Shown one piece after another: positions 38,201-46,873 of a stretch of 64,000 nt of DNA (its first letter is position 1; each line of letters starts with the position of its first letter). This DNA is from Achromobacter piechaudii NBRC 102461 (GTDB lineage: Bacteria; Pseudomonadota; Gammaproteobacteria; Burkholderiales; Burkholderiaceae_B): positions 1-64,000 of the forward strand of contig NZ_BCTK01000005.1 in assembly GCF_001571245.1 (NCBI RefSeq), given 5' to 3'. The notes under the pieces are model-generated. The model saw only the letters and a list, made by a program, of their open reading frames with translations. It was not told the DNA's origin and did no database searches. The position numbers and the translations under genes were made by a program.

Positions 38201-41200
38201 CGCGGACATGGCGCTGTACGCCGGGAATGATCTGACGCTGGATGGCGTGGTGGGGGCGCTGGGTCAGCGGGGCGCCGGCAACCTCGGTCTGGATGCCGGA
38301 CGAGACGCGTATGTAGCCAAGGGCGCGCAAGTGCAGGCGGCGGGCACGTTGACTGCACAGGCCGCGCGCGATCTGCTCATCGCGGGCGCACTGACGTCCG
38401 TGCGCGACATGACCTTGAGCGTGGCGCGGGTTGCGCAGGTGGACGGCACGGCAGCCGCCGACGGCGGATTGACGCTGACCGGCCGCGACGTGCGCATCGG
38501 CGCAGGCGGCTTGGCGCAAGCGGGCGATTCGCTACGCCTGACCGCCTTGGGCGGCCTCGATATCCTGGGCCGCGCGTTGGGGCAGAACGATGTGGTGCTG
38601 ACGGCGGGCGATAGCCTGTCCCTGTCGGGCACGACCGCAGCATTGCAAAGAGATCTGACGCTATCGGCCGAGCGTGGCGCCGTGTCGTTGGCGGCCGACT
38701 CGCATCTGCAAGCTGGCGGTTCGGTCGACATCAAGGCCGGCACGGACCTGAACCTGCAAGGCGTGGCGGCGGCCGGGCGCGACGTCACCATGTCAGCAGG
38801 GCAGGACGTGCGGCTGGGTGGCGCGGCGGTAGCGCAGGGCGGCGCCTTGTCGGCGTCGGCCGGCCGCGACTTGTCGATCGAGGCAGGCGCGCAAATTGAA
38901 TCGGCATCGGCGATGGCGTTGCGTGCGCTGGGCCGCTGGATCAATGCGGGCACGGTGCTCACCGGCGGAGTCGCTGAACTCTCGGCGGGCGCTGCGTTGA
39001 CCAACCTGGGCGCCGTGTTGGCGGGCGGCGATCTGAACGCCAGCGCAGGTGGGGTGTTGAACAATGCGGGTCGCCTCGCGGCCGGCGTAGACGAAGACGG
39101 CGCGCTGACCAAACCGGGCAGCCTGACGCTGACCGCAAGCGCCATCTCGCATGGCGGCACCAGTCTGGCGGGCAAGGACTTGACGCTGTCCGCAGGGCAA
39201 CTTGACCTGGGCGGCGCCAACCTGTCGGCATTGGGCAAGCTGGCCTTGACTACCGCAGGCGACATCGACACGCGGCTGGCCACGTTGTACGGCGGCACGC
39301 TAGCCATCAGCGGCTCCAATCTGAACAACCAGGGCGGCAAGATCACCGCAGGGGGCGACGCCAAGATCACGCTGTCGGGTGCGCTGGACAACCGCGCGGG
39401 CGTCCTGGCGTCGGTCGGGCACACCGATATCGAAGCGGTGCGGGTGGACAATCAGGCAGGCACGCTGGCGGGCAAGGACCTGAGCATTACCGCGTCGGGC
39501 TCCGTTGATAACACCGGTGGCCTGATGCAGGCGGACAACGCGTTGAGCGTAACCGCCGCCGCCCTGAATAACCGCGACACCGCATGGCAAGGTAATGAGC
39601 CCTCGTCGGGGCTGATCGCCAACATCATCCGTATCGTCGCGGGGCAGGTGGACAACACGCGTGGTTCGATACAGGCCCAGGACGCGCTGGCCATCGAAGC
39701 CGGCGTGCTGGACAACACCGACGGGCTGGTTTCCTCACGCGGGGTTGCCGATATCCTGGCCGACACGCTGATCAATCAGCGAGGCAAAGTGTTGGCCGGT
39801 GAACGCTTGACGTTGCGCACGCGCGTGCTGACCGCCTTGGGCGTGCTGCAATCGGGCGGCGACCTGTCATTGACCACGGGCGGGTCACTGGACCAGACCG
39901 GAGACCTGACGGCGGGGCGAGACCTGTCGCTGTCGGTGGGCGGAAACCTGGACAACAGCGCCAAGCTGTCCGCAGGACGCGACCTGACGGTCAACGCTGG
40001 CAATCTGAACAATAAGCAGACCGGCGAACTGGTCGCCGCAGGTGTCACCACGCTTAACGTGGCTCAGACGCTGACCAACGCCGGGCTGATCGACGGCGGC
40101 GCAACGCGTATTTCGGCTGGCCGTGTGGATAACCTGGGCCGCATCTATGGCGACACCATTGCCATCGGCGCGGGCTTTCTGTCCAACGATGTCGGCGCGG
40201 CCGGCGCGGCGGTCATCGCCTCGCGCGGTGACCTGGATCTGGGCATCGGTGGGCTGAACAACCGCGAACACGCGTTGATCTACGCCGGCGGCAACCTGCG
40301 CATCGGCGGGGCGCTGGACGGCAACGGCCAGGCCTGGGGCCAGGCGGGCAGCCTTGTTAACGCATCGGCAACCATCGAAGCCGTGGGCAACGCGGTCATT
40401 GCCGCCGCCTCCATCCAAAACCTGAACAATCACTACGCCAGCCAAGTGGTGTCTGTAGGCGGCGGCGCCAAGGTGTATTACCGCCCCGACGGATCCACCG
40501 ATATGTATGACGGCGCAGCGACCTGGCTGTGCGATCTGGTGACCCCGATGTGCAGCAAGGATCCGGGCTGGTTGCAGGACGATCAGGAGCGCCGCCTGCT
40601 GCTGCCGTCCTCGACATATCCCGAATCGCGCTACGGTCCGCCGTTCGACTACGGCTTGAACAAAAAGGGCATACGCGGAAAAACCGCGCCCATCTCCCCA
40701 GCCTTCATCGCCAGCGAAACCGTGTGCACGGGGGGAGACGCCGGGGGCGGTTGCATGGTCACCGAGGACCAATTCTTCTACCCTCCCGACGCAGCAATCT
40801 GGGGCGTGTTTGGTGTTGCGCCGCCGGTGGGCGCTCCCCCCGTCAAGCCGGAAGGCGAGCCTTGCATGCTGCCGCTGCCGGTTTGCCGTGAATACGCCGA
40901 GCGTCTGGCGGTCTATGAAGCCGCACATACGGCCTACACGAATGCCTATCGGGAGCTGAACACTCGAATTCGCGCGTTCAATGCCGACTTCGACGGCCGC
41001 ATGGTGAAGAACTTCACCATCTATCGCGTGCAAGAGTCGGTGACCGAGACCCGCACGGTGTCCAGCGATCCCGGTCAAATCACGGTGGGCGGCAACGCCA
41101 CGCTGATCGGCGCCGTCACCAACGACAAGAGCCGCATCGTCGCGGGCGGCGCATTGATGGTGTCGGGGCCGGCCATCAACAACATCGGCGCAACCGGGGA

Positions 41201-44200
41201 ACGGCGCGTCGAGCTGGTCGGTACCGCCACCCACACCTACGAGAAGAACGACGACCGCAAGTACGAAGCGTCTCAACCCTACACCGGCGGCGTATCGTCC
41301 ACACCCACCGAAATGCAGGTGGCGTATGTCGCCGGTAACCAGGCCGTGTCCGTGGGCGGCAAACCCGGCGCCAGCGCGCTGGCGGACGGATCGCAACCGA
41401 TAGGCATCGTCGACGTGGCGCTGCCGGACGGTTCCGCCGTGCGGACGATGACGGCGCCCGCAGTCATTCCGGACAGCCAGCTGTTCGCAGTGTCCGGCAA
41501 TGCCGACTCGCCCTATCTGGTCGAAACCGATCCGCGTTTCATCGGCCAGCACGACAAGGTGTCCAGCGACTATCTGTTGGAACTGCTGCGCAACCCCAAT
41601 GCCTTGCCGGAAACCGCCATCAACGGCGCGCAGGGCGCCAACGGCGGCCTGTCCGGCGACCGAATCAGCGGCGGCGCCGGTGCCGGCAACGGGGCGGATG
41701 CCGCCATCGTCGACGGTAACGTCGGTGCCGGCCAGACCGGCCCGGCGGTGACCGCCAATGGTGGGCTCACGGGCGAGCGCAATACGGCGCCTGGCGCGGC
41801 CAACGTCGCCGACGCCGGCCCGCAATCGGGTGCCGTAGCGGGAGCCACGGGCGGCGGCAATGTGGGCGCAGCGGGCGCCATTGAAGGTGCCCGTGCCGTC
41901 GGCTGGGACGGCCTGGTGCCGGCCGGCGCGCGATTCCTCACGCCCTCGGGCCAGCCCAAGCGGCTGGGCGATGGCTTCTATGAACAGAAGCTGGTCACCG
42001 ACCAGATCATGGCCACCACCGGCCAGCGCTATCTGGACAACTACAGCAACGCCGACGCGCAATACAAGGCGCTGCTGGCGGCAGGCGCGCAGTTCGCGGC
42101 TGCCAACGGCGTACAACTGGGCGTGGCGCTGACCGAGGAACAGATGCGGCAGTTGACCACCGACGTGGTCTGGCTGGTCGAGCGCGCCGTTGTCCGCGCC
42201 GATGGCACGGTCGACCACGTGCTGGTTCCACAGGTCTACCTGATGGTGCGCAACGGCGACCTGAAGGCAGACGGCACGCTCATGGCGGGCCGCGACGTCA
42301 GCTTGCAGGCCGACGGCGACGTGAACAATACGGGCAGCATCGTCGGGCGCGACGCCACCGTCATCACGGCGGGCAACATCGTCAACCAGGCAGGCGGCCA
42401 GATTCAGGGCGAACGGGTCAACCTGAATGCCCGCGAGAACATCACCAGCATCGCTGCCCTGATCCAGGGCGGTGACGTGTCAATGAAGGCAGGACGCGAC
42501 ATCGCGCTGACCTCCACGATGACGGATTACGACCGAGGCGCGACCTCGGGCAGCAACCTGGGCGGCGTCTCGCGCGTGGTCGCCGACAACCTGCAAATGC
42601 AGGCCGGCCACGACATCAACCTGACTGCGGCGCAGCTGTCCATCAAGGAAGACGCGCGACTGCAAGCGGGCCGCGACATCAACCTGGGCACGCTTACGCA
42701 AAGCCACCAGGAGGCCTACGATTTCCGCAAAAAGAACAACTCGGCGTTCAGTACGTCGTCGGAGATCGGCACCAACATTGCTGCCGGTGGCAACCTGACG
42801 CTGGTCGCCGGGCAGGACGTCAACGCCCGCGCCGCCAACGTCACGGCAGACAAGCAACTGGCCGTGGGGGCCGGCCGTGACGTCAACCTGACTGCGGGCG
42901 TGGCGTCCGGCTCGGCGCGAGACGAGCTCTACACCAAGAAGAAGGGCTTTCTGTCCCGCTCGTCCACCCATAGCATCCTGTCGACGGACTGGACTCAGGC
43001 ACAGTCCTCGACCTTCACGGGCGACAGCGTGGTGATGATGGCCGGCCGCGACGTGAACGTCGTGGGCTCGAACGCAGGTGCGCAGAACGACCTGGTGATG
43101 ACGGCCGGCCGAGACGTGAACATCGTCGCGGGCGTGAACACCCTGGGCAACTACAGCTACGAGAAAACCCAAAAGTCCGGCTTCGGCGCGCAGGGCGGCT
43201 TCAGCTACGGCAGCCGACAGCAGACGGACAAGCTGGAAGGCGCCAAGGTCTTCCACTCGGCCAGCACCGTGGGCAGCGTCACGGGCGACACCCTGATCAA
43301 CGCGGGCGGGGCGCTCAACATCATGGGCAGCAACGTCGTGGCGCGCCAGGGCGATGTGACCTTGATCGGACGCGAGGTGAATATCGGGGCGCTTGCGGAT
43401 ACGGCGCGCGAGAAGGAGTTTCATGAGATCAAGCAAAGCGGCCTGAGCATCAGCGCCAGTACTCCGATGGTCAGCGCCATGCAGACAGCCGAACGCATGG
43501 GTGATGCGGCCGGCAAGACCGACAACAAGGTCATGCAGGGCCTGGCCCTGGCCACCTCGGGCCTGGCGGCTGTCAATGCCTACGACGCAATCACGGCCGA
43601 TCCGGCAGCGGGTGGCGGCTTGAATGTCAACATCAACCTGGGATCCAGCAAGAGCCAAAGCATCTCTACGCGCTCGTCTTCATCCGTCAGCGGTTCTACG
43701 GTGGCAGCCGGAGGCGACCTGACGATCGTCGCGCAAGGTGCGGGCCAGAGGTCGAACGTGACCGTTACGGGATCCAATCTGTCCGCAGGCAACAACGCCG
43801 CGATCAAGGCCGAGGGCGACATCCTGCTGCAAGCGGCCGAAAACACGTTCGAGCAGCACAGCAAGAACAAGAGCACCAATGCCAGCATCGGCGTGGGCGT
43901 GACGATGGGCACGCAAGGCTTTGGCTTCACGCTAAATGCTGCGGCGAGCGCGTCGCGCGGCAATGCCGATGGCAAGGACTCCAGTTGGACCACCAGCAAC
44001 GTCACCGCAGGCAACATCCTGGGCCTGCAGTCGGGCGGCAACACTTCGCTGATAGGCGCCACGGGCCAGGCCCAACAGATCATTGCGTCGGTTGGCAAAA
44101 ACCTGCGCATTGAAACACTGCAAGACACCAGCCACTACGAATCCAAGCAGCAAAGCGCGGGTGTCTCGGGCACCCTGTGCTACGGCTATTGCAGCAGCTC

Positions 44201-46184
44201 CATCTCGGGCAACGTGTCGCAAGGCCAGATGAAGAGCGACTTCAAATCCGCCTCGGAACAGGCGGGCCTGAAGGCTGGCGACGGCGGCTTCATTGTCGAC
44301 GTCAAGCACAACACGACGCTCATCGGCGGCGTCATCGCCAGCAGCGACAAGGCCGTGGCCGCCGGCTTGAACACGCTGTCCACCGGCACGCTGGTCACCG
44401 AAGACTTGAAGAACAGCGCCAGCTACAAGGCCAGTCAGGTCGGGATCAGCGGAGGCTGGAGCGGATCTGGCAGCCTTGGCACTGATCGCGACGGCAACGT
44501 GGCAGGCGGATCAAGGGCAGAGCCCGGCACCAGCGTCCCGCAAACGAAAAGCGGCGTGGGCATGGGTACGCCGGTAGTTGCAGCGGCCAGCGGCAACAGT
44601 AGTTCGACGACTCAAAGCGGCATCAGTGGCGGCAAGATCGCCATTCGTGACGAGGCCGGGCAATTGGCGCTGACCGGCAAAACGGCAGCGGAGACGATCG
44701 CGTCGTTGAACCGAGACACGACCGATACGTTGAATGCGCTGAAGCCGATCTTTGACAAGGAGAAGATCGAAGCGGGGTTTGAGATTGCGTCGGAGGCCCA
44801 GCGGCAGACGGGGCAGTTTTTGACGAATCGGGCGAAGGAAATAGATCGGCTGGTCGAACGTTCCAAAGACATCAAACTGTCCGACGATGAACGTAAAGAG
44901 GCTGCCGAGGCCGCGAAAAAGCTGAATGCGGAGTGGGGAGCATCTGGTTCGTACCGCCGGATTCTGACAGCGGTCTCTGCTGGTGCGACGGGCAACGTCA
45001 CCGGCACAACGGCGTCGTTTGCTCAGTCCGCGGCCGTGAATTACTTGCAAGGCTTGGCGGCGTCGGAGGTCAAGCGCTTGACCGCGACGCTTGGCGACGG
45101 AGCTGAAGCCGATGCCGCGCGCGCTGCCCTGCACGCAATCGTAGGTTGCGCCGGGGCCTCTGCGAAGGGGGGGAGTTGTTCGGCAGGCGCATTAGGCGCT
45201 GGGGCTGGTTCAGTGCTCAACGCCTTGCTGAGCAGTGACGAGAAGAAGTTGTCTGCCGAGGAAAAAGAGGCTCGGCGCAACTTAGTGGAATCACTCGTGG
45301 CCGGCATAGCGCAGGGGGTTGGCGCGAACGTGACGGACGCGACCTTTGCCGCCGCTAATGAGACTGAAAACAACGCGCTGAGCGTGCCCCAGCAGCAGGC
45401 TCGGACTAAGGAAATGGAGCTGTGCGGCGGAAATAGGATTTGCGAGGACGGCGTTACTCGACAGTACAAGGACGTTTCGGATAAACAGCGCCAAGATTTG
45501 ACTCAATGCGCGAGTCCGGAAATATGTCGTCAAGAAATTGATAAGGCATCCAAGCTGCTCGAAGATTATGGTCGGCGAGCCGATGAACTTGGAGAAAAAC
45601 TGCGTGAGGAGATACTGACCGCGGCGGAATGGCGGGAACTTTCCATGGTCCTAGGCAGCGGGCAGCTGATGATTGCTGACCGCAACGCTGCAATCAAGAG
45701 GTCCGCCCTAATGGGTGGAAGTGAGATCAAGGATCTCGTGTGGGATGAGATCGCGAAGGCGGGTGTGGCGGGGGCGGCGGCGGTAGGAGCCGTCGGCAGT
45801 AAGACGTCGACCAATTCGAAAGCTACAGCTGATAAGGGAGGTAAGGGGAGTGCAGTACCCGTGTTTGAACCTGTTATGGCTTCGAATGGGTTGATGTATC
45901 AATCGAATCCTAAACACACACCGGGACAAATCGGGAATCGACCAAATGCTGGGGTGGAACCCAAAAATTCTCTTGAACTATTTTCCAATTCCATTGCAGA
46001 TTCCGGAAATAATAATCATAGGTATGCACAAGATGCAGAGGGAAATATTCACAGATTTTTCAGAACAAATAATGATATGTTTCATTGGTCTGGCAGTAGC
46101 GGAGATAAGACTAGTGCGCTGAAAAAAGATAATATTCCTAATGAAATAAAGAAGATATTTAACGTTTCTGGAAAAGGTAAGTGA
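32259..46184 (+). CDS. cdiA: CdiA-type giant two-partner exoprotein with C-terminal toxin
   Basis: The 4641-residue exoprotein is predicted to form a surface filament that delivers its C-terminus into neighbouring cells. In order: signal peptide (to ~VLAQ); TPS secretion domain (~25-300, with NPAGITCNGCGFLNANRATL); FHA-1 repeats (~300-2710) with five 249-residue super-repeats; a central cysteine-bearing domain (~2725-3100); an Ala/Gly-rich stretch; FHA-2 (from RLGDGFYEQKLVTDQI, ~3225, to ~4000); and a pretoxin region with TENN at 4369-4372, equivalent to VENN. The CdiA-CT is ~4373-4641, ending in HRYAQDAEGNIHRFF and FHWSGSSGD. DNA becomes AT-richer after ~45.83 kb. ATG 32262 is an alternative start. 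Toxin activity is unassigned. Imm42-like cdiI follows one base after its stop. Confidence 0.92.
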   Translation: MMSTIRSLVAWSVVFTQVWTPVLAQTLPISVDKSVAGQKPVVGVANGVPVINIAPPSAGGVSNNRYTQFNVGPSGVVLNNSGGASQTQLAGQVGGNTMLGNQRATTILNQVTAPNPSQLMGTLEVAGNRANVIVANPAGITCNGCGFLNANRATLTTGRPKVGPDGGITLDVAAGKLRVDGDGLYGANLSQVDLIARSLEINAGIWTDHLNVVAGAARVDYADGKVLALAGEGAPPVVALDTSALGGMYANSIRLIGTEAGVGVNVGGNLVALTGDLHVNAAGDVSIVPGGTVQAARALQVNAGRDLVMDGVAQGAEVSMTAGRDASVNGLAGSDGSLTLNAKNDLKIGSQGGLLAQDTLRIGAGRDVSAKGALILSDSDLTLQAGRNLAFATQAPSAPVAPPQHGGAAPSGGTSSGGTSGSASSGNGASSGTSSGQASPGSEQANKPNPVAAGVISSRATVEMRAGRDMTLPGQVNTAGMLRADAGSNIASDSATKLQGAKDVVLRAGGSMALAGSALADGSVAFNAGRDLRLDGSALAYGGALRLDSGRDLVLGKSSQSQGNGVSLTAAGSMNSAGQLVAGGLLAMQAGGDMGIDGRSAADGDLRADAGGALRVGGAAQLDATGATVLAARNNVVLAGALRSNGDTRVTAGGALTLDGEIAATHGAVALVGAKEISLGAPSSVLAGGPVRIQSGDSLMAAGTISSMADLTMQVARDATLNGDLLADGRLSLDAGGAVTSGAQAQLRAQGPLQLRAGASMDLAGVAETNATLDLNAATDLRMDGSALAYGGALTMNAGRNLTLGEQSKTQGAGIEANAQGNLSAAGSIGAQGSIQLIAGRDLTLNNQGGATGDIRLLAGLNLRQTKAGALDTEGVLVGDAGKDVRLDGALRANGGAQVTAGGDLAVNGLVSTARGGLNLKSGGNLSMGVAGQALSGAALNAQAGGAMTLDGSTASQGALALTSARDTVISGQLYSGGTLDVTSAMSFKALAPASLQSVGDMRIQAARDATLAGSALTDGALGLRAKRDVIVDGSALAFGGSLAITAGQDLKLGAQSQAQGSGVVLAADRGLSADGVLVSQGDARLSSGGDSNLLGSISVDGDLAAVAGTALNVGKAAVLETTGASRLSATGDMRVDGALRSNRDVRLNAGGDYRQTGQVASADGALSLNAGRDVSLDTDAALQAGGPLQINAGGALRLAGTVLSLADLTLQAARDAVVSGQLHANGALSLTSGGAAQFSEQADLQSNQAMAITAGSDILLAGSAQTNAGLALHAGRQVQIDGAAYAYGGALSLDAGNGMILGNDSKAQGRSVVLRANDDIYALGQVVSESGISVKAGRDILLGGLANAFSDINLNAGGALNAGAPVQWSAGGILTASASGNMALAGALRGDLGLQAQAGGAIDVQGLLASAKGSVGVTAGAGLSVASQGSIWAGGPLQLQSDADLQVAGVLSTLSDLAIQTAGSAAITGKLYADGVLRLLAGASLHTGSSAQMQSGGDMTLRAQGMRLAGVALSDGAMTLDAAGDLRVDGSALAYGGALTATGGNDLTLGAESQTQGKGVALAAGHDMRADGVLASTGDASMQAGGNVSVNGSVGVDGNLAVQAGGSMDLGAESQIEAAGRATLLAQDNLVAAGAVRSNDGTSLDAGRDLTLQGIAAAMRGALKLKAGRNAVLAATSQALAGGDADVNAGGNLNLAGKVSSLSDVLLQAGQDMTLNGQLLAARNLRAQAGQVLTSGADAQIQADGDINARSGAGMTLAGQWAAGKSIALEAKGAVLADAKMLAAEGGIKLGGLGDITLGNASELQAKTLLAVQAGGKLQAMGTLSSEGNINLSAQKNLSLEGTTVAGQQLQATAGATLDVTRSGLAQGSNGLRFSGQDVHIAGTAGTADTALAAGGTLDVQASRDLTVADSGIVSAGSSASLGAQRHLGVDGVVSALDGNLAMQAGGNLNVGQQGRLQAGTELTARADGDLVSHGTVVSGADMALYAGNDLTLDGVVGALGQRGAGNLGLDAGRDAYVAKGAQVQAAGTLTAQAARDLLIAGALTSVRDMTLSVARVAQVDGTAAADGGLTLTGRDVRIGAGGLAQAGDSLRLTALGGLDILGRALGQNDVVLTAGDSLSLSGTTAALQRDLTLSAERGAVSLAADSHLQAGGSVDIKAGTDLNLQGVAAAGRDVTMSAGQDVRLGGAAVAQGGALSASAGRDLSIEAGAQIESASAMALRALGRWINAGTVLTGGVAELSAGAALTNLGAVLAGGDLNASAGGVLNNAGRLAAGVDEDGALTKPGSLTLTASAISHGGTSLAGKDLTLSAGQLDLGGANLSALGKLALTTAGDIDTRLATLYGGTLAISGSNLNNQGGKITAGGDAKITLSGALDNRAGVLASVGHTDIEAVRVDNQAGTLAGKDLSITASGSVDNTGGLMQADNALSVTAAALNNRDTAWQGNEPSSGLIANIIRIVAGQVDNTRGSIQAQDALAIEAGVLDNTDGLVSSRGVADILADTLINQRGKVLAGERLTLRTRVLTALGVLQSGGDLSLTTGGSLDQTGDLTAGRDLSLSVGGNLDNSAKLSAGRDLTVNAGNLNNKQTGELVAAGVTTLNVAQTLTNAGLIDGGATRISAGRVDNLGRIYGDTIAIGAGFLSNDVGAAGAAVIASRGDLDLGIGGLNNREHALIYAGGNLRIGGALDGNGQAWGQAGSLVNASATIEAVGNAVIAAASIQNLNNHYASQVVSVGGGAKVYYRPDGSTDMYDGAATWLCDLVTPMCSKDPGWLQDDQERRLLLPSSTYPESRYGPPFDYGLNKKGIRGKTAPISPAFIASETVCTGGDAGGGCMVTEDQFFYPPDAAIWGVFGVAPPVGAPPVKPEGEPCMLPLPVCREYAERLAVYEAAHTAYTNAYRELNTRIRAFNADFDGRMVKNFTIYRVQESVTETRTVSSDPGQITVGGNATLIGAVTNDKSRIVAGGALMVSGPAINNIGATGERRVELVGTATHTYEKNDDRKYEASQPYTGGVSSTPTEMQVAYVAGNQAVSVGGKPGASALADGSQPIGIVDVALPDGSAVRTMTAPAVIPDSQLFAVSGNADSPYLVETDPRFIGQHDKVSSDYLLELLRNPNALPETAINGAQGANGGLSGDRISGGAGAGNGADAAIVDGNVGAGQTGPAVTANGGLTGERNTAPGAANVADAGPQSGAVAGATGGGNVGAAGAIEGARAVGWDGLVPAGARFLTPSGQPKRLGDGFYEQKLVTDQIMATTGQRYLDNYSNADAQYKALLAAGAQFAAANGVQLGVALTEEQMRQLTTDVVWLVERAVVRADGTVDHVLVPQVYLMVRNGDLKADGTLMAGRDVSLQADGDVNNTGSIVGRDATVITAGNIVNQAGGQIQGERVNLNARENITSIAALIQGGDVSMKAGRDIALTSTMTDYDRGATSGSNLGGVSRVVADNLQMQAGHDINLTAAQLSIKEDARLQAGRDINLGTLTQSHQEAYDFRKKNNSAFSTSSEIGTNIAAGGNLTLVAGQDVNARAANVTADKQLAVGAGRDVNLTAGVASGSARDELYTKKKGFLSRSSTHSILSTDWTQAQSSTFTGDSVVMMAGRDVNVVGSNAGAQNDLVMTAGRDVNIVAGVNTLGNYSYEKTQKSGFGAQGGFSYGSRQQTDKLEGAKVFHSASTVGSVTGDTLINAGGALNIMGSNVVARQGDVTLIGREVNIGALADTAREKEFHEIKQSGLSISASTPMVSAMQTAERMGDAAGKTDNKVMQGLALATSGLAAVNAYDAITADPAAGGGLNVNINLGSSKSQSISTRSSSSVSGSTVAAGGDLTIVAQGAGQRSNVTVTGSNLSAGNNAAIKAEGDILLQAAENTFEQHSKNKSTNASIGVGVTMGTQGFGFTLNAAASASRGNADGKDSSWTTSNVTAGNILGLQSGGNTSLIGATGQAQQIIASVGKNLRIETLQDTSHYESKQQSAGVSGTLCYGYCSSSISGNVSQGQMKSDFKSASEQAGLKAGDGGFIVDVKHNTTLIGGVIASSDKAVAAGLNTLSTGTLVTEDLKNSASYKASQVGISGGWSGSGSLGTDRDGNVAGGSRAEPGTSVPQTKSGVGMGTPVVAAASGNSSSTTQSGISGGKIAIRDEAGQLALTGKTAAETIASLNRDTTDTLNALKPIFDKEKIEAGFEIASEAQRQTGQFLTNRAKEIDRLVERSKDIKLSDDERKEAAEAAKKLNAEWGASGSYRRILTAVSAGATGNVTGTTASFAQSAAVNYLQGLAASEVKRLTATLGDGAEADAARAALHAIVGCAGASAKGGSCSAGALGAGAGSVLNALLSSDEKKLSAEEKEARRNLVESLVAGIAQGVGANVTDATFAAANETENNALSVPQQQARTKEMELCGGNRICEDGVTRQYKDVSDKQRQDLTQCASPEICRQEIDKASKLLEDYGRRADELGEKLREEILTAAEWRELSMVLGSGQLMIADRNAAIKRSALMGGSEIKDLVWDEIAKAGVAGAAAVGAVGSKTSTNSKATADKGGKGSAVPVFEPVMASNGLMYQSNPKHTPGQIGNRPNAGVEPKNSLELFSNSIADSGNNNHRYAQDAEGNIHRFFRTNNDMFHWSGSSGDKTSALKKDNIPNEIKKIFNVSGKGK
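33792..37523 (+). repeat. Five 249-residue super-repeats inside cdiA
   Basis: Units begin at 33792, 34539, 35286, 36033 and 36777, each with an LAG-type block. Spacings are 747, 747, 747 and 744 bases, and a diverged sixth starts at 37524, 747 bases on. The marker DGSALAYGGAL recurs at 33861, 34608, 35355, 36102 and 36846 in the same phase. Within units the ~20-residue FHA repeat is still visible. Confidence 0.9.
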
Positions 46185-46185
46185 G

Positions 46186-46746
46186 ATGGTTATTGGTGAT
46201 CCATATAAGTTTGCAGTTCTTGTGCAAAACATTCCAGAGTGGGGAAGCGATTCCTACAGAAATGGTCTATTTCACCTAATCGTGGATGGAAAAATGTTTC
46301 CTGATGAACTCAGTACTGCGACTTTGGATGTCGAGTTTGGGGAGCTGAAAAATTCGCATGCATTGATTTCTCTTCCTGAAAATTGCGAGATGTTTCGTAA
46401 AAAAAAGGTGGATGCTTTTGAGATTATGTTGGGTTTGGCATATCCAAATTATCGGTGTGGCGATGTCGATGATCGGCAAGACCTTAGTAATGACTTCAGG
46501 TACAAGGTGTCTGGCCCGAATGCCGAGGATCAGGGGTGCCATGTATTTTGTGTTGTTTGTAATGAGGAGGCTAGGGTGCTTGGCGCAAAAGTAAGTGAAT
46601 TGATAACCGACAAAGATGGGACGCGATATTGGGTAAATATTCAAAATTACGACGTGTTCGAAGCGATAGTTTCTATTGCTGATATTAAGCAGATTGTGCA
46701 GCAACTTTCTGATTATGATTTGGCGGTTCGACAGGGGGCAGACTAG
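46186..46746 (+). CDS. cdiI: Immunity protein, Imm42-like (CdiI)
   Basis: The 186-residue cytoplasmic protein begins MVIGDPYKFAVLVQ, with EW and NGLF following (FHLIVDG), the N-terminal pattern I associate with the Imm42 family of polymorphic-toxin immunity proteins. It starts one base after the cdiA stop, the standard position for the cognate immunity gene, and shares the AT-rich composition of the toxin tail. It should bind and neutralise the CdiA-CT. The family call is from memory of the motif; the immunity role is well supported by position. Confidence 0.8.
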   Translation: MVIGDPYKFAVLVQNIPEWGSDSYRNGLFHLIVDGKMFPDELSTATLDVEFGELKNSHALISLPENCEMFRKKKVDAFEIMLGLAYPNYRCGDVDDRQDLSNDFRYKVSGPNAEDQGCHVFCVVCNEEARVLGAKVSELITDKDGTRYWVNIQNYDVFEAIVSIADIKQIVQQLSDYDLAVRQGAD

Positions 46747-46873
46747 TCCTAGCTAATAATAAACGGTTGGTCATGTTTTTTTTGCCAAAATCGCTTTGGT
46801 GTGAACTGGTTGGTGGGCGCAAGGATGAAATGCGAAACAGGCTCCGAAGTGATTTTTGTAAATTTTTGGTGTT

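Noticed and set aside
32259..46184. Plain filamentous haemagglutinin (FhaB) without toxin function
   Set aside because: The TENN boundary, AT-rich variable tail, immediate Imm42-like gene and orphan immunity modules fit CdiA better, although adhesion is not excluded.
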